From the NCBI GenBank assembly GCA_947572385.1, contig CANPBX010000010.1, positions 1-64,000 of the forward strand: a stretch of 64,000 nucleotides of DNA, written 5' to 3'. Made by a program: the position numbers and the translations under genes. Under the pieces are notes generated by a model that had not been told where the DNA came from, did no database searches, and was given only the letters and a program-made list of their open reading frames with translations. Below are positions 26,043-35,248 of this stretch, piece after piece (the stretch's first letter is position 1; each line of letters begins with the position of its first letter). This stretch comes from an uncultured Clostridia bacterium (GTDB lineage: Bacteria > Bacillota > Clostridia > Oscillospirales > Acutalibacteraceae).

Positions 26043-26750
26043 TCATTTTTTATGCAAGAGCTCATCGCCGGGGTCGAACTGCTTATACCCTGGGTGCCTC
26101 CCGGTGACCCGGTAGTAGCCCCTAAGGTCGATGAGCTTCTGGATATTTTCACGGCTGATATCATAGCTGCCACCGAGTATCACCGCGTTGATGGTTATCT
26201 TCGCCCAGAGCTCCAGGCTCTCCATGCGGTAGAAGGCTGTAAGCACGTCGCTGCCCACGGCTAAGGCACCGTGGTTTTCAAGAAGCATTACATCGTGCTC
26301 CTCAAGATACGGCTCAATAGCGTCGGGCACCTCGCTGGTGGAGGGCGTGCCGTAGGGAGTCAGCGGCACTGCCCCCATCACCGCCACATCCTCTATCATA
26401 TTGTACATATCCATGGGCTTATGGGCCACGGCAAACCCGGTAGCCCCCGGCGGGTGGGCGTGTATGACGCTCTGGACGTCCGGGCGCCTGTCATAACAGC
26501 GCAGGTGCATTTTGATCTCGCTGGAGGGGCGGTAGCCCTCACCGGCCTCTAAAATATTGCCCTGGCTGTCCAGAAGGACCAGCTTGTCCGGGGTGATGAA
26601 GGACTTGCTGATACCTGTGGGCGTGGCAATTATCCTGCCGTCCGGCAGGCGGGCGCTGACGTTTCCGTCGTTTGCCGCTACCCAGCCGAGCTGCCACATT
26701 TTGTGGCAGATATCACATATCTGATCCTTGATAGCCTGACGATCCTCCAT
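26043..26750 (-). CDS. fucA: L-fuculose-1-phosphate aldolase-type class II aldolase
   Basis: This 235-residue zinc-dependent aldolase splits L-fuculose 1-phosphate into dihydroxyacetone phosphate and lactaldehyde. NDGNVSARL binds the phosphate end. HAHPPGATGFA supplies two zinc histidines, and ENHGALAVG the third His region. Its pairing with fucI makes fuculose-phosphate the likely substrate, although rhamnulose-phosphate aldolase is related. The palindromic region upstream is shared with a divergent AraC gene. Confidence 0.9.
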   Translation of the reverse strand: MEDRQAIKDQICDICHKMWQLGWVAANDGNVSARLPDGRIIATPTGISKSFITPDKLVLLDSQGNILEAGEGYRPSSEIKMHLRCYDRRPDVQSVIHAHPPGATGFAVAHKPMDMYNMIEDVAVMGAVPLTPYGTPSTSEVPDAIEPYLEEHDVMLLENHGALAVGSDVLTAFYRMESLELWAKITINAVILGGSYDISRENIQKLIDLRGYYRVTGRHPGYKQFDPGDELLHKK

Positions 26751-26766
26751 ATGGAGCTCCTCTCCG

Positions 26767-26795
26767 TTGACAGCATATTTGTTCCATGCTATACT
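26767..26795 (+). promoter_or_regulatory. promoter of the AraC gene at 26881
   Basis: TTGACA (26767-26772), 17-bp spacer, TATACT (26790-26795). Confidence 0.8.
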
Positions 26796-26811
26796 ATTTG
26801 TATTATAGTAT
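26791..26811. promoter_or_regulatory. inverted repeat between fucA and the AraC gene
   Basis: ATACTAT (26791-26797) and its complement ATAGTAT (26805-26811) are separated by 7 bp. The left arm overlaps the AraC -10 box. The minus strand carries TATAAT within the same segment, so both promoters may be occluded by one bound protein. Confidence 0.5.
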
Positions 26812-26880
26812 TTTTCAAGCTTTGTTTCTTGGACAAAAGCGCCTGCAAAATAGGAGTATATTCACTTTTTTGAAATCATC

Positions 26881-27792
26881 ATGAATTACAGCAGCCTATA
26901 CGAGAACAAGCCGCGCGGGACCCCTGATTTTCCCATGGAGCTATACCATGTTGACCGCTCCTCCCCGCGCTACCAAATGCCCCTGCACTGGCACCTGGAA
27001 TATGAGCTGATACTTATAAAAAGCGGCAGCTTCACCCTCACTATGGACGGGCGCGCTATGCCTATGGGCCCCGGCGACTGCGCGTGGATAGGGGAGGGCG
27101 TGGTCCACGGCGGCGCGCCAATGGACTGTGTATACGGGTGTGTGGTGGCCGATTTGAGCTCCCTGCTCCATAACACCACCGTATGCGCCAGAAACGCCCA
27201 GGAATTTCTCGCAGATGAAACGGGGTTTAGCGGCATATTCCCAATGGAAAGCCCCCAGGCCCAGCTTGCCGCGCGGCTCTTTGAGTCCCTGGAAAGCCGC
27301 GGGCGGGGCTATGAGTGGACAGCTATGGGGATCTTATGGCAGATGATGGGGAGCATGCTCAGGATAAAAGGGCCTGCAGAGGCCGTTATCAAAAACCGGA
27401 AGCGTATACTTCAGCTAAAGAATGTGCTGACGTTTATCCGCGATAATTATGACCAGCCGGTCACATTAAACGAGCTTGCCAGGGTAGCCGGGATGAACCC
27501 GAAATATTTCTGCCGGGCCTTCGCCCAAATGACTGGTAGGACGCCTATAGAGTACCTGAACTACTTCCGGGTAGAGCAGGCGGGGGAGCGTCTTGCCCTC
27601 ACGGACGAGGCGGTGACGGATATTGCGTTGAGCTGCGGGTTTAATGATATGAGCTATTTTTCCCGTACATTCTCCCGGTTCAAGGGCATGGCGCCCCTGG
27701 CCTACAGGAAAAAGCAGGCCGTGGGAGGCGAGGGGCCGCCTGCCTCCTGCTCTGCCGAAACTCTCCCGGCGTCACACCGGTCTGCTCAGTGA
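26881..27792 (+). CDS. AraC-family regulator, probably of fucAI
   Basis: This 303-residue protein has an N-terminal cupin with LHWHLEYELILIKSG. The C-terminal domain has TLNELARVAGMNPKYFCRAF and VTDIALSCGFNDMSYFSRTF. It is divergent from fucA. No ribosome site stands close to the ATG; the nearest AGGAG is 25 bases upstream, so the start is uncertain. Its last 113 bases overlap the convergent AraC gene, and the C-terminal 25 or so residues are low-complexity. Confidence 0.87.
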   Translation: MNYSSLYENKPRGTPDFPMELYHVDRSSPRYQMPLHWHLEYELILIKSGSFTLTMDGRAMPMGPGDCAWIGEGVVHGGAPMDCVYGCVVADLSSLLHNTTVCARNAQEFLADETGFSGIFPMESPQAQLAARLFESLESRGRGYEWTAMGILWQMMGSMLRIKGPAEAVIKNRKRILQLKNVLTFIRDNYDQPVTLNELARVAGMNPKYFCRAFAQMTGRTPIEYLNYFRVEQAGERLALTDEAVTDIALSCGFNDMSYFSRTFSRFKGMAPLAYRKKQAVGGEGPPASCSAETLPASHRSAQ

Positions 27793-28714
27793 ACACCCGG
27801 TAAAAATATGTTCTGTTCACAAACCCCAGCTCGCTGACAACGGCAGATACGCTCATGTCAGTCTCCGACAGCAGGCGCTTGGCCTCCTGCACACAGATGC
27901 GCTGGCCCAGCTGGGATATGCTCAGTCCCAGCTGTTTCTTTACTATGCGGTTGAGGTAGTCGCCGTTATAGTGCAGGAGCTTTGAGAGCTCCTGTCTTCC
28001 CGCGCGGCCCTTATGCTCCTCCATATAGCGCAGGAGCCTTGCGAGGATGAACTCCTCGGAGCCTGAGTCTATGCGTATCCTTGAAAGATGATAGTTACCC
28101 GGGTCCTCAAGCTCCCCGAACAGGCGCAGGAGCAGGGCCTGTATCCTAAAGGCGTAGCCGGTGTCCCCCGATGCCAGCTCGGCGGCTATCTGGTCCAGGA
28201 GGACCGACGCTGCGGGGGGACTGCCGGCCTGCTTCAAGCTGGCAGTCCCGGCAAAATCCAGGTATTCCCGCTTGAACTCCGTGCAGGTGCTTTTATTCTC
28301 CTGGATAAAGCTCTTTATGGCCTCGGGAGCATACTGCTCCACCTCGGCGCGGATTGGTATCGGAGCAAAGAGGTTTTCCAGGAACTCCTGCCTGAGGTTT
28401 AGGAACACAAGGGTGCAGCCGCTCTCATAGCCCTCCCTATGGGACACGTTGGGGTTGAGGAAGCAGGCGTCCCCGGCCTGATAGCGGAACACACCGTTCT
28501 CCAGGTGCTGTACGAACTCGCCGTCCAGCACGTAGACAATTTCATAGCTTGAGTGGCGGTGTAGGCTCTCGGGAGGGTGGGGGGAGTATTGGCCCAGGCC
28601 AAAGCCGCCCATAAAGCCGAAGTGTGTGCTCCTGCCGCCGGAGATAGCCATGTATGACATTACAAAGGGAGCGTTTGGAGCGGAACCTTTCCCGCCGGGC
28701 CTGAGCTCTGTCAT
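27680..28714 (-). CDS. AraC-family regulator, probably of the GH2 gene
   Basis: This 344-residue protein has a cupin domain with SLHRHSSYEIVYVLDGEF. The C-terminal double helix-turn-helix includes LSKLLHYNGDYLNRIVKKQL and VSAVVSELGFVNRTYFYRVF, then GVTPGEFR. The final 20 or so residues, rich in Arg and Pro, are antisense to the preceding AraC gene and are probably a run-on tail. AAGGAGG precedes ATG 28714. It is divergent from the GH2 gene. Confidence 0.88.
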   Translation of the reverse strand: MTELRPGGKGSAPNAPFVMSYMAISGGRSTHFGFMGGFGLGQYSPHPPESLHRHSSYEIVYVLDGEFVQHLENGVFRYQAGDACFLNPNVSHREGYESGCTLVFLNLRQEFLENLFAPIPIRAEVEQYAPEAIKSFIQENKSTCTEFKREYLDFAGTASLKQAGSPPAASVLLDQIAAELASGDTGYAFRIQALLLRLFGELEDPGNYHLSRIRIDSGSEEFILARLLRYMEEHKGRAGRQELSKLLHYNGDYLNRIVKKQLGLSISQLGQRICVQEAKRLLSETDMSVSAVVSELGFVNRTYFYRVFTEQTGVTPGEFRQSRRQAAPRLPRPAFSCRPGAPCP

Positions 28715-28749
28715 AAGCCTGCCCTCCTTAACTTGAGTATTATTATAAA

Positions 28750-28778
28750 ATTATATACTCTACAAGACTATGAGTCAA
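28750..28778 (-). promoter_or_regulatory. promoter of the AraC gene at 28714
   Basis: Minus strand: TTGACT (28773-28778), 17-bp spacer, TATAAT (28750-28755). Confidence 0.85.
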
Positions 28779-28831
28779 GCTTTTAAGTCTGGATAGGATA
28801 TAGTTTTTGCCATAAGCAAGGTTATTGGACA

Positions 28832-28860
28832 TTGAAGAAAAAACCTGTCTGGATTATACT
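28832..28860 (+). promoter_or_regulatory. promoter of the GH2 gene
   Basis: TTGAAG (28832-28837), 17-bp spacer, TATACT (28855-28860). The weak -35 fits AraC activation. Confidence 0.7.
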
Positions 28861-28910
28861 AAAGCTATTCCAATACTCTTACTCCTGAATTTGAAAGGAA
28901 GGACAGCAAT

Positions 28911-31283
28911 ATGAAAAAAATACCCTTTAACTTTGGCTGGGAGCGCACCATGCAGGAGCGCCTGCCCTGGCTGGAGCCCGACGACATTGTGAAGGTTGAC
29001 CTGCCGGACGACTGCGCCATTGACCTGCACAGAGACCCAAATGCAGTGAGCAAGGCCAGCGTAGGCTTTGTGCCCGACGCCGTGGCAACCTATATAAAGA
29101 GCTTCGACATGCCCGAGGACTGGAAGGGCAGGACGGTGCTTTTAAACCTTGACGGCGCGTATATGAACACCCGGGTAACCTTCAACGGCGATAATATAGC
29201 CATGCACCCCTACGGCTACACCCCGCTGGTGGTGGATTTGACCTCCAGGATTCGCTCCGGCGTTAAGAACGAGCTCAGTATCCGCACCAGCGCAAACCAG
29301 CCCTCCAGCCGTTGGTACTCAGGCACAGGCATATACCGCGGCGCGGAGCTCTGGATCGGCGAGCCCTGCTACCTGGACCCCCGGGACCTGTTTGTCACTA
29401 CGCCTGTCGCCGGGACAGACCGCGGCGAGGTGCTTGTAAGCGCCGGCATTACCAATACCCTTCAGGAAGACAGGGAGGCGGTGCTCTCCGTCAGGCTGGA
29501 ACGGGAGGGCAAGGTCTGCGGGGAGGGCTCGGTAAAGGCAGACCTTAAAGCCCGCGGCAAGACCAACTGCCAGCTTACCATAAGCATTGACTCCCCGGCG
29601 CTCTGGGATGATATCACCCCAAACCTGTATAAAGCCACTATCCTAGTAGAGGCCGAGGGCCAGGAGCCGGATGTAAATACCGTGAATGTTGGCATCCGCA
29701 GGATCGAAGTCAGCGCTGGGGACGGCTTTAAAGTGAACGGGCGCAAGACCAAGCTCTATGGCGGCTGTATCCACCACGACAACGCCATGATAGGGGCCCG
29801 GGCCATGCCCAAGGCTGAGGAGCGCAAGCTGCGGCTGCTGAAGGAAGCGGGCTATAACGCCGTGCGCACCGCCCATAACCCGCCGTCAGAGGCGTTCCTT
29901 GACGCCTGCGACAGGCTGGGGCTCTTTGTGATAGACGAATTCTTCGACTGCTGGCGCACCGGCAAAAACCGCAGCGACTATAGCCTATGGTTTGAGGACT
30001 GGTGGCAGAGGGACACAGAGTATACCATCAGGCGCGACCGCAACCATCCAAGCATCTACTGCTGGTCCTTCGGCAACGAGATACCCGAGACCAACGGCTA
30101 CAGCGACTGTGAATACTGGACAAAGCTCCAGGCCGACTATATCCGCACCCTGGACAGCACCAGGCTTGTGACCTGCGGCGGAATGTTTATGCCCAAGTGC
30201 ATTACCGTGGACGGCTCCATGGCCGGACCGCCTCAGAAGCCAGACTTATATGTGAGTGATGAGGAGCATTTCCGGCTCTTTAAGAGCATGATAGATGATC
30301 TTGACATAGTATCGATCAACTACCAGTTCCAGAACTATGAGAGGTTCCACGAGCTGTTCCCGGACAAGCCCCTCCAGGGCACCGAGACCCAGGGAAGCAA
30401 GAGCTGGGGCAACTGGATGGCGGTAAAGGGCAACGAGCACGTTATCGGCGACTTCATCTGGACATGTATAGACAACTTGGGCGAGGCCGGAGCCGGACGC
30501 TGCTTCTATAATGAGGACGAGATGAAGCACGGCCTTACAGCCTACTGGCCCTGGCTCAGCTGCTTCCAGGGGGATCTGGCCATGGACGGCGAGTGGCTCC
30601 CGAGGGCGTATTACCGCAATGTTATATGGGGCAATGATAAGGGAGTACACCTGTTCGTAAACCATCCGGAGCACGCCGGGCAGCCCCAGTACGGCACAGG
30701 CTGGCACTGGTATGACGTGCGCCCAAGCTGGACATACGACGAAAGCTACAACGGCAAGCCCATCGACGTGGAGGCCTACGCCGACTGTGACGAGGTGGAG
30801 TTTTTTGTCAACGGTAGATCCTGCGCCAAAGTCAGGCCCGAGGAGATGAGGGCAAAAGCCAGCGTCACATACCAGCCCGGGGAGATAAAGGCCGTAGCCT
30901 ACCGTGGCGGAGAGGCTGTGGCTGAAGACGCGCTTGTTACCACCGGCCCCGCGGCCCAGGTGATTTTGGAGCCTGAGACCGCCGGGCTGTGCGCCGACGG
31001 CATGGACCTGTGCTATGTTTCCGTCACCCTTGCAGACAGGGAGGGCCGCAGGGTCTACGATCAGGATGCCGAGCTCACCGCCGCCGTCAGCGGCCAGGGC
31101 ACGCTGCTTGGCTTCGGTTCCAACGATCCCTGTACCGAGGAGGATTACGGTACTGGCAGGAGAAGGACCTGGAACGGCCGGGCAATGATCGTCCTGCGTG
31201 CCGGGACAGAGCCAGGGGAGATCGAGCTGACAGTTTCCGGAGGAGGCTTCAAAGCCCAGAGGCTGAGTATCGATGTGAAATAG
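28911..31283 (+). CDS. glycoside hydrolase family 2 (beta-galactosidase-like)
   Basis: This 790-residue GH2 enzyme has, in order: an N-terminal jelly-roll (GTGIYRGAELWIGEP), an immunoglobulin-like domain, and a TIM barrel starting near residue 270. The acid/base glutamate is in SFGNEI and the probable nucleophile in GTETQGSK. A DUF4982-like domain (VEFFVNGRSCAKV) and a C-terminal Ig-like domain follow. There is no signal peptide, so it is intracellular and acts on imported oligosaccharides. Substrate could be beta-galactoside or beta-glucuronide; beta-galactosidase is the more likely given the domain set. Confidence 0.9.
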   Translation: MKKIPFNFGWERTMQERLPWLEPDDIVKVDLPDDCAIDLHRDPNAVSKASVGFVPDAVATYIKSFDMPEDWKGRTVLLNLDGAYMNTRVTFNGDNIAMHPYGYTPLVVDLTSRIRSGVKNELSIRTSANQPSSRWYSGTGIYRGAELWIGEPCYLDPRDLFVTTPVAGTDRGEVLVSAGITNTLQEDREAVLSVRLEREGKVCGEGSVKADLKARGKTNCQLTISIDSPALWDDITPNLYKATILVEAEGQEPDVNTVNVGIRRIEVSAGDGFKVNGRKTKLYGGCIHHDNAMIGARAMPKAEERKLRLLKEAGYNAVRTAHNPPSEAFLDACDRLGLFVIDEFFDCWRTGKNRSDYSLWFEDWWQRDTEYTIRRDRNHPSIYCWSFGNEIPETNGYSDCEYWTKLQADYIRTLDSTRLVTCGGMFMPKCITVDGSMAGPPQKPDLYVSDEEHFRLFKSMIDDLDIVSINYQFQNYERFHELFPDKPLQGTETQGSKSWGNWMAVKGNEHVIGDFIWTCIDNLGEAGAGRCFYNEDEMKHGLTAYWPWLSCFQGDLAMDGEWLPRAYYRNVIWGNDKGVHLFVNHPEHAGQPQYGTGWHWYDVRPSWTYDESYNGKPIDVEAYADCDEVEFFVNGRSCAKVRPEEMRAKASVTYQPGEIKAVAYRGGEAVAEDALVTTGPAAQVILEPETAGLCADGMDLCYVSVTLADREGRRVYDQDAELTAAVSGQGTLLGFGSNDPCTEEDYGTGRRRTWNGRAMIVLRAGTEPGEIELTVSGGGFKAQRLSIDVK

Positions 31284-31329
31284 AAATAGCACACAGGCTT
31301 CCGGAACGCTCCGGGTCTGATCTTAACAG

Positions 31330-31373
31330 CAAATAAAAGGATAGCAGACAAAAACCATGGGTCTGCTATCCTT
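31330..31373 (-). terminator. deoB terminator
   Basis: Perfect 13-bp arms (31337-31349 and 31361-31373) are followed on the minus strand by TTTTATTT. It may also slow readthrough from the GH2 gene. Confidence 0.85.
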
Positions 31374-31397
31374 GCTTAATTTTACCGTGCAGGGAAT

Positions 31398-32585
31398 CTA
31401 AACGAGCCTGTCCAGCAGAGAGCTCCCGATCGTCCCTTTCGGCATGGGGACTCCGAAGTTTTCAGCCACGGTAGCCCCGATGACCCCAAAGGATCTCCCT
31501 GTATCGAGCTGCCCGCCCCCGGCCATTCCAGGGGAATACATCAGCAGCGGCACCCGCTCCCGGGTGTGGTCTGTCCCTCTGAAGGTGGGGTCATTCCCGT
31601 GGTCGGCAGTTATCATAAGAAGGTCGTCCTCTCTCAGCAGAGGCAGGATCTCTCCCAGCTTTACGTCAAAGCGCTCCAGCTCTTCGGCATAGCCGTATGG
31701 GTCCCGCCGGTGCCCCCAAAGGGCGTCAAAGTCCACCAGGTTTACAAAGCATAGCCCGGTAAAGTCCGAGCCCGTCAGCTCAATAGTCTGCTCCATGCCG
31801 TGGACCGAGCTCTTGGAGCGCTTGGCCATAGTAAGGCCCTCGCCGTTGAAGATATCATAGATCTTGCCAACTGATATCACATCCAGGCCAGCCTCTTTGA
31901 GCGCGTCCAGGCAGGTCCTGCCATAGGGCTTCAGGGCGTAGTCGTGGCGGTTGCTGGTGCGCTTAAATTCGCCGCGCCTCCTGCCCACATAGGGCCGCGC
32001 TATCACCCGGCCCACCCGCCAGTCCTCACGCATGGTGAGCTCCCGGGCCAGCTCGCAGTAACGGTACAGGGTCTCAAGGCCCATTGCTTCCTCGTTGCCG
32101 CAGATCTGCAGCACCGAGTCGGCGGAGGTGTACACGATAAGGTGTCCCTTCTCAAGCTCCTCCTCGCCCAGCTCATCCAGTATCTCCGTGCCGCTGGCGC
32201 TCTTATTGCCGATGATCTTACGCCCGGTGAGCCGCTCCAGCTCCGCGATAAGCTCAGGGGGGAAGCCGGTATCAGTGAAGGTGCGAAAGGGCGTGGTGAT
32301 ATGCAGGCCCATCATCTCCCAGTGGCCCGTCATGGTGTCCTTGCCGTTACTGGCCTCCTCCAAAACCATGCGGTAGCCAAGGGGGCTGCCATAGGGCGGG
32401 AGCCCCTGGAGGGGATGGAGATCGGCAAGCCCAAGGCGGCAGAGATTTGGTATGCTGAGCCCCGCGGCCTCGGCAATATGCCCCAGGGTGTCGGCACCGC
32501 CATCGCCAAACTCACCGGCGTCCGGCATTGCCCCTATCCCCAGGGAGTCTATCACAATGATAAAAACGCGCTTGTACTTTTTCAT
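31398..32585 (-). CDS. deoB: phosphopentomutase DeoB
   Basis: This 395-residue alkaline-phosphatase-superfamily enzyme interconverts (deoxy)ribose 1- and 5-phosphates in nucleoside salvage. Metal and active-site segments are [17 protein letters not shown] near the start, [13 protein letters not shown] with the phosphothreonine, [19 protein letters not shown], and [20 protein letters not shown]. It follows deoD by eight bases. Confidence 0.97.
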   Translation of the reverse strand: MKKYKRVFIIVIDSLGIGAMPDAGEFGDGGADTLGHIAEAAGLSIPNLCRLGLADLHPLQGLPPYGSPLGYRMVLEEASNGKDTMTGHWEMMGLHITTPFRTFTDTGFPPELIAELERLTGRKIIGNKSASGTEILDELGEEELEKGHLIVYTSADSVLQICGNEEAMGLETLYRYCELARELTMREDWRVGRVIARPYVGRRRGEFKRTSNRHDYALKPYGRTCLDALKEAGLDVISVGKIYDIFNGEGLTMAKRSKSSVHGMEQTIELTGSDFTGLCFVNLVDFDALWGHRRDPYGYAEELERFDVKLGEILPLLREDDLLMITADHGNDPTFRGTDHTRERVPLLMYSPGMAGGGQLDTGRSFGVIGATVAENFGVPMPKGTIGSSLLDRLV

Positions 32586-32593
32586 ATCCGGCC

Positions 32594-33307
32594 TCAGGCA
32601 AGCTCAAGGGCCAGCTTCATCATGTCGGTAAAGCTGTTCTGGCGCTCCTCAGCAGAGAGGGCCTCGCCGGAGTCGGGGGAGTCTGAGATCGTCAGCAGGC
32701 AGAGGGCCCTTTTGCCGGCGCGGGCGGCATTCATATAGAGGGCAGCGGCCTCCATCTCCACAGCCAGGATCCCCATCTTCTGCCATTTTTTCAGGCTATC
32801 TTTGTCGTCGGAGTAGAACACGTCCGAGGAAAGGATGTTCCCAGCGACAGTCTTTATCCCCAGCCTTTCACCGGCTTCAGCCGCGGCCCGGGCCAGGTCA
32901 AAGTCAGCAATGGGGGCAAAGGTGCCGGGAAGGCCGTACTGGTGGGCATAGTTGGAGTCGGTGCTGGCGCCAACGCCTATCACCACATCACGCAGGCCAG
33001 CGCGGGGGTTTAATGTGCCCGCAGAGCCGATACGGATCAGCTTCTCCACGCCGTAGAAGTTGAAGAGCTCATAGGTATAGATACCCACGGAGGGCATACC
33101 CATGCCGCCGCCCATGACGGTGACGCGCCTGCCCTCATGATCGCCGGTATAGGCCAGCATATTGCGCACGGTGTTCACGCACACCGCGTCTGTGAGGAAA
33201 TTCTCAGCGATGAACTTAGCACGCAGGGGGTCACCGGGCATGAGGACGGTTTTGGCGATCATATCCGGTGTGGCGGCGTTATGAGGGGTAGGTGTTAGGT
33301 TAGGCAT
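32594..33307 (-). CDS. deoD: purine-nucleoside phosphorylase DeoD
   Basis: This 237-residue hexameric (trimer-of-dimers) phosphorylase releases purine base and pentose 1-phosphate, which DeoB then uses. [15 protein letters not shown] binds phosphate, IRIGSAGTL lies in the active site, and VEMEAAALY contacts the nucleoside. AAGGAGAG precedes the ATG. It is first in a deoD-deoB operon. Confidence 0.97.
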   Translation of the reverse strand: MPNLTPTPHNAATPDMIAKTVLMPGDPLRAKFIAENFLTDAVCVNTVRNMLAYTGDHEGRRVTVMGGGMGMPSVGIYTYELFNFYGVEKLIRIGSAGTLNPRAGLRDVVIGVGASTDSNYAHQYGLPGTFAPIADFDLARAAAEAGERLGIKTVAGNILSSDVFYSDDKDSLKKWQKMGILAVEMEAAALYMNAARAGKRALCLLTISDSPDSGEALSAEERQNSFTDMMKLALELA

Positions 33308-33340
33308 AGCTATCTCTCCTTTGGCAATTTATTTAAGCTG

Positions 33341-33369
33341 ATTCTACCATATTTCCCGTTTTGAAGCAA
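33341..33369 (-). promoter_or_regulatory. deoD-deoB promoter
   Basis: Minus strand: TTGCTT (33364-33369), 17-bp spacer, TAGAAT (33341-33346). Confidence 0.7.
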
Positions 33370-33536
33370 GACTATATTGGCCTTTACCGGTGCAAAACAT
33401 ACCCATACACTGATAAGAAGCAATATTTTCCCGGTTTGGTTGCATATTTTCTGAAAAAATTTTTAAAACCCTTCAATTTCTCTTTTTTGTACGATCGAGG
33501 CTGGTACGGGGGTATATGTTAATGTATTTTGTGGTA

Positions 33537-33565
33537 TTGCACAAACGGCAAAAAGCTGGTACAAT
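33537..33565 (+). promoter_or_regulatory. promoter of the ABC ATPase gene
   Basis: TTGCAC (33537-33542), 17-bp spacer, TACAAT (33560-33565). Bases 33370-33536 hold no gene. Confidence 0.7.
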
Positions 33566-33613
33566 ATATTCAGTAAAGAACAAGGCCGGAGGGCCGGAAA
33601 TGGAGTGACTGAA

Positions 33614-34291
33614 ATGAGCGTTCTTAAAGCTGAAAATGTGACATATGTGTACCAGAGCAAGTACCAGCAGGTGAAGGCCCTCGACGAGGTCTCCTGCGAC
33701 TTTGAAGAGGGGAAGTTCTACGCCATAGTGGGACAGTCCGGCTCGGGCAAGACAACTCTGCTGTCCATGCTTGCGGGCCTTGGCACCCCAAACGAGGGGG
33801 AAGTTGTGGTCAACGGCCAGTCAGTTAAGGACTTCGGCAGCGAGCGCCACCGCCGGGAGAATGTGTCCGTTATCTACCAGGCCTTCAACCTGTTCCCAAG
33901 CCTCAATATTTTAGAGAATGTCATGTACCCCATGATGATACAGAAGTCCCAGACCGGCAAACCAAAGGAGCGGGCAAAGGAGCTTTTAGCCGCTGTGGGC
34001 CTTGAGGACGTGGACCCAAGGAAGCTCCCCGCAATGCTTTCCGGCGGACAGCAGCAGAGGGTGGCTATAGCCAGGGCCCTTGCCAGCAACAGCCCGGTGC
34101 TGCTTGCGGATGAGCCCACCGGCAACCTGGACTCTGAGAACGGGCAGATGGTGATAGACCTCCTCAAGCGTCTGGCGAAGGAGGAGAACCGCTGCATTAT
34201 CGTCGTCACCCACGACCAGGGAATCGCAGCCCAGGCCGACGTTATCTACCATATGCGCGACGGCAGGCTGAATGAGGAGAAGATAGGCTGA
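33614..34291 (+). CDS. orphan ABC transporter ATP-binding protein (MacB/LolD type)
   Basis: This 225-residue ATPase has Walker A GQSGSGKTT, the signature LSGGQQQRVAIARAL, Walker B VLLADEPTGNLD and an H-loop VTHDQ. NVSVIYQAFNLFPSLNILEN is typical of the lipoprotein/MacB subfamily. No FtsX-type permease gene adjoins it, and a terminator follows directly, so its partner is elsewhere or lost. I chose ATG 33614, eight bases after GGAG; GTG 33605 is the alternative. Confidence 0.9.
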   Translation: MSVLKAENVTYVYQSKYQQVKALDEVSCDFEEGKFYAIVGQSGSGKTTLLSMLAGLGTPNEGEVVVNGQSVKDFGSERHRRENVSVIYQAFNLFPSLNILENVMYPMMIQKSQTGKPKERAKELLAAVGLEDVDPRKLPAMLSGGQQQRVAIARALASNSPVLLADEPTGNLDSENGQMVIDLLKRLAKEENRCIIVVTHDQGIAAQADVIYHMRDGRLNEEKIG

Positions 34292-34313
34292 CCTTCAGGA
34301 AAATAAAACGGTG

Positions 34314-34347
34314 AAACCCCCGGAGCTTTAAAGCCCCAGGGGTTTTT
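34314..34347 (+). terminator. terminator of the ABC ATPase gene
   Basis: The stem AACCCC-CGG-GC/GC-CC-GGGGTT is followed by TTT. Confidence 0.8.
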
Positions 34348-34370
34348 ACTTCTCCCGTAAGAACGCTCCC

Positions 34371-35237
34371 TCAGCAGAATACAGCCATACACACAGCTGC
34401 CGCCACCATCATGCACAGGCCCAAAAGGGATTTCCGGCTGAGCTTCTCCCTGAAAACTATGTATGAGAACAGGACCGTCACCACAATGCTCAGCTTGTCG
34501 ATGGGGACGACTATGCTGACGATGCCGTTCTGTATGGCGTAGTAGTAGCACAGCCAGGAGCAGCCTGTAGCCAGGCCGGACAGGGCTATAAACAGCAGCT
34601 CGCTCTTGTTTATGGCCCTGAGCCCCGCCCATTCTCCCTTGACGAAGACCATGGACCAGGCCATTATGAGCACTACAACCGTCCGCAGGGCTGTGGCTAG
34701 GTTTGACTCAACGCCGCTGATACCGACCTTGGCAAGTATCGAGGTCAGTGCCGCGAACAGTGCTGAGAGAACCGCGTACACCAGCCAGCCGGAGCGGGCA
34801 GACTTCTCCTCACCGGACTTTTTCTCCACCATCAGGAAGATTCCCGCTGCCAATACAGCCGTGCATGTGAGTTTAACAGCCAGGCGCTCGGTCTCGCCAA
34901 AGCATATTATCGCCAGCAGCACAGTGAGGATGATGCTGGACTTGTCTATGGGCACCACCCGGTTTACGTCTCCCAGGGACAGGGCCTTGAAATAGCAGAG
35001 CCATGAGGCTCCTGTGGCAAGGCCGGACAGGGCCAGGAATAGAAGTGACCGGGGCGATAGCTCAGCGATAGTATTCCCCGAGCCCACAATAAGGACCATC
35101 ACCCAGGAGAATACTGCCACCACTACGGTCCGCAGGGCGGTCGCAACGTCCGAGCCGGTCCGCTTTATGCCGCATTTTGCCAGTATCGCCGTGAGCCCCG
35201 CAAATAGCGCCGAGCCCACAGCCGCAGCTATCCACAT
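34371..35237 (-). CDS. EamA-family (DMT) transporter with near-identical halves
   Basis: This 288-residue membrane protein has ten hydrophobic segments in two EamA repeats. The halves share long strings: ALFAGLTAILAK and ALFAALTSILAK, ALRTVVV twice, LSGLATG-x-SWLCY twice, and VVPIDK twice. Members export metabolites such as amino acids; the substrate is unknown. The gene starts 11 bases after the LTA-synthase-like gene, so the two form an operon. AGGGGGA precedes the ATG. Confidence 0.88.
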   Translation of the reverse strand: MWIAAAVGSALFAGLTAILAKCGIKRTGSDVATALRTVVVAVFSWVMVLIVGSGNTIAELSPRSLLFLALSGLATGASWLCYFKALSLGDVNRVVPIDKSSIILTVLLAIICFGETERLAVKLTCTAVLAAGIFLMVEKKSGEEKSARSGWLVYAVLSALFAALTSILAKVGISGVESNLATALRTVVVLIMAWSMVFVKGEWAGLRAINKSELLFIALSGLATGCSWLCYYYAIQNGIVSIVVPIDKLSIVVTVLFSYIVFREKLSRKSLLGLCMMVAAAVCMAVFC

Positions 35238-35248
35238 GCAAAATCCCC

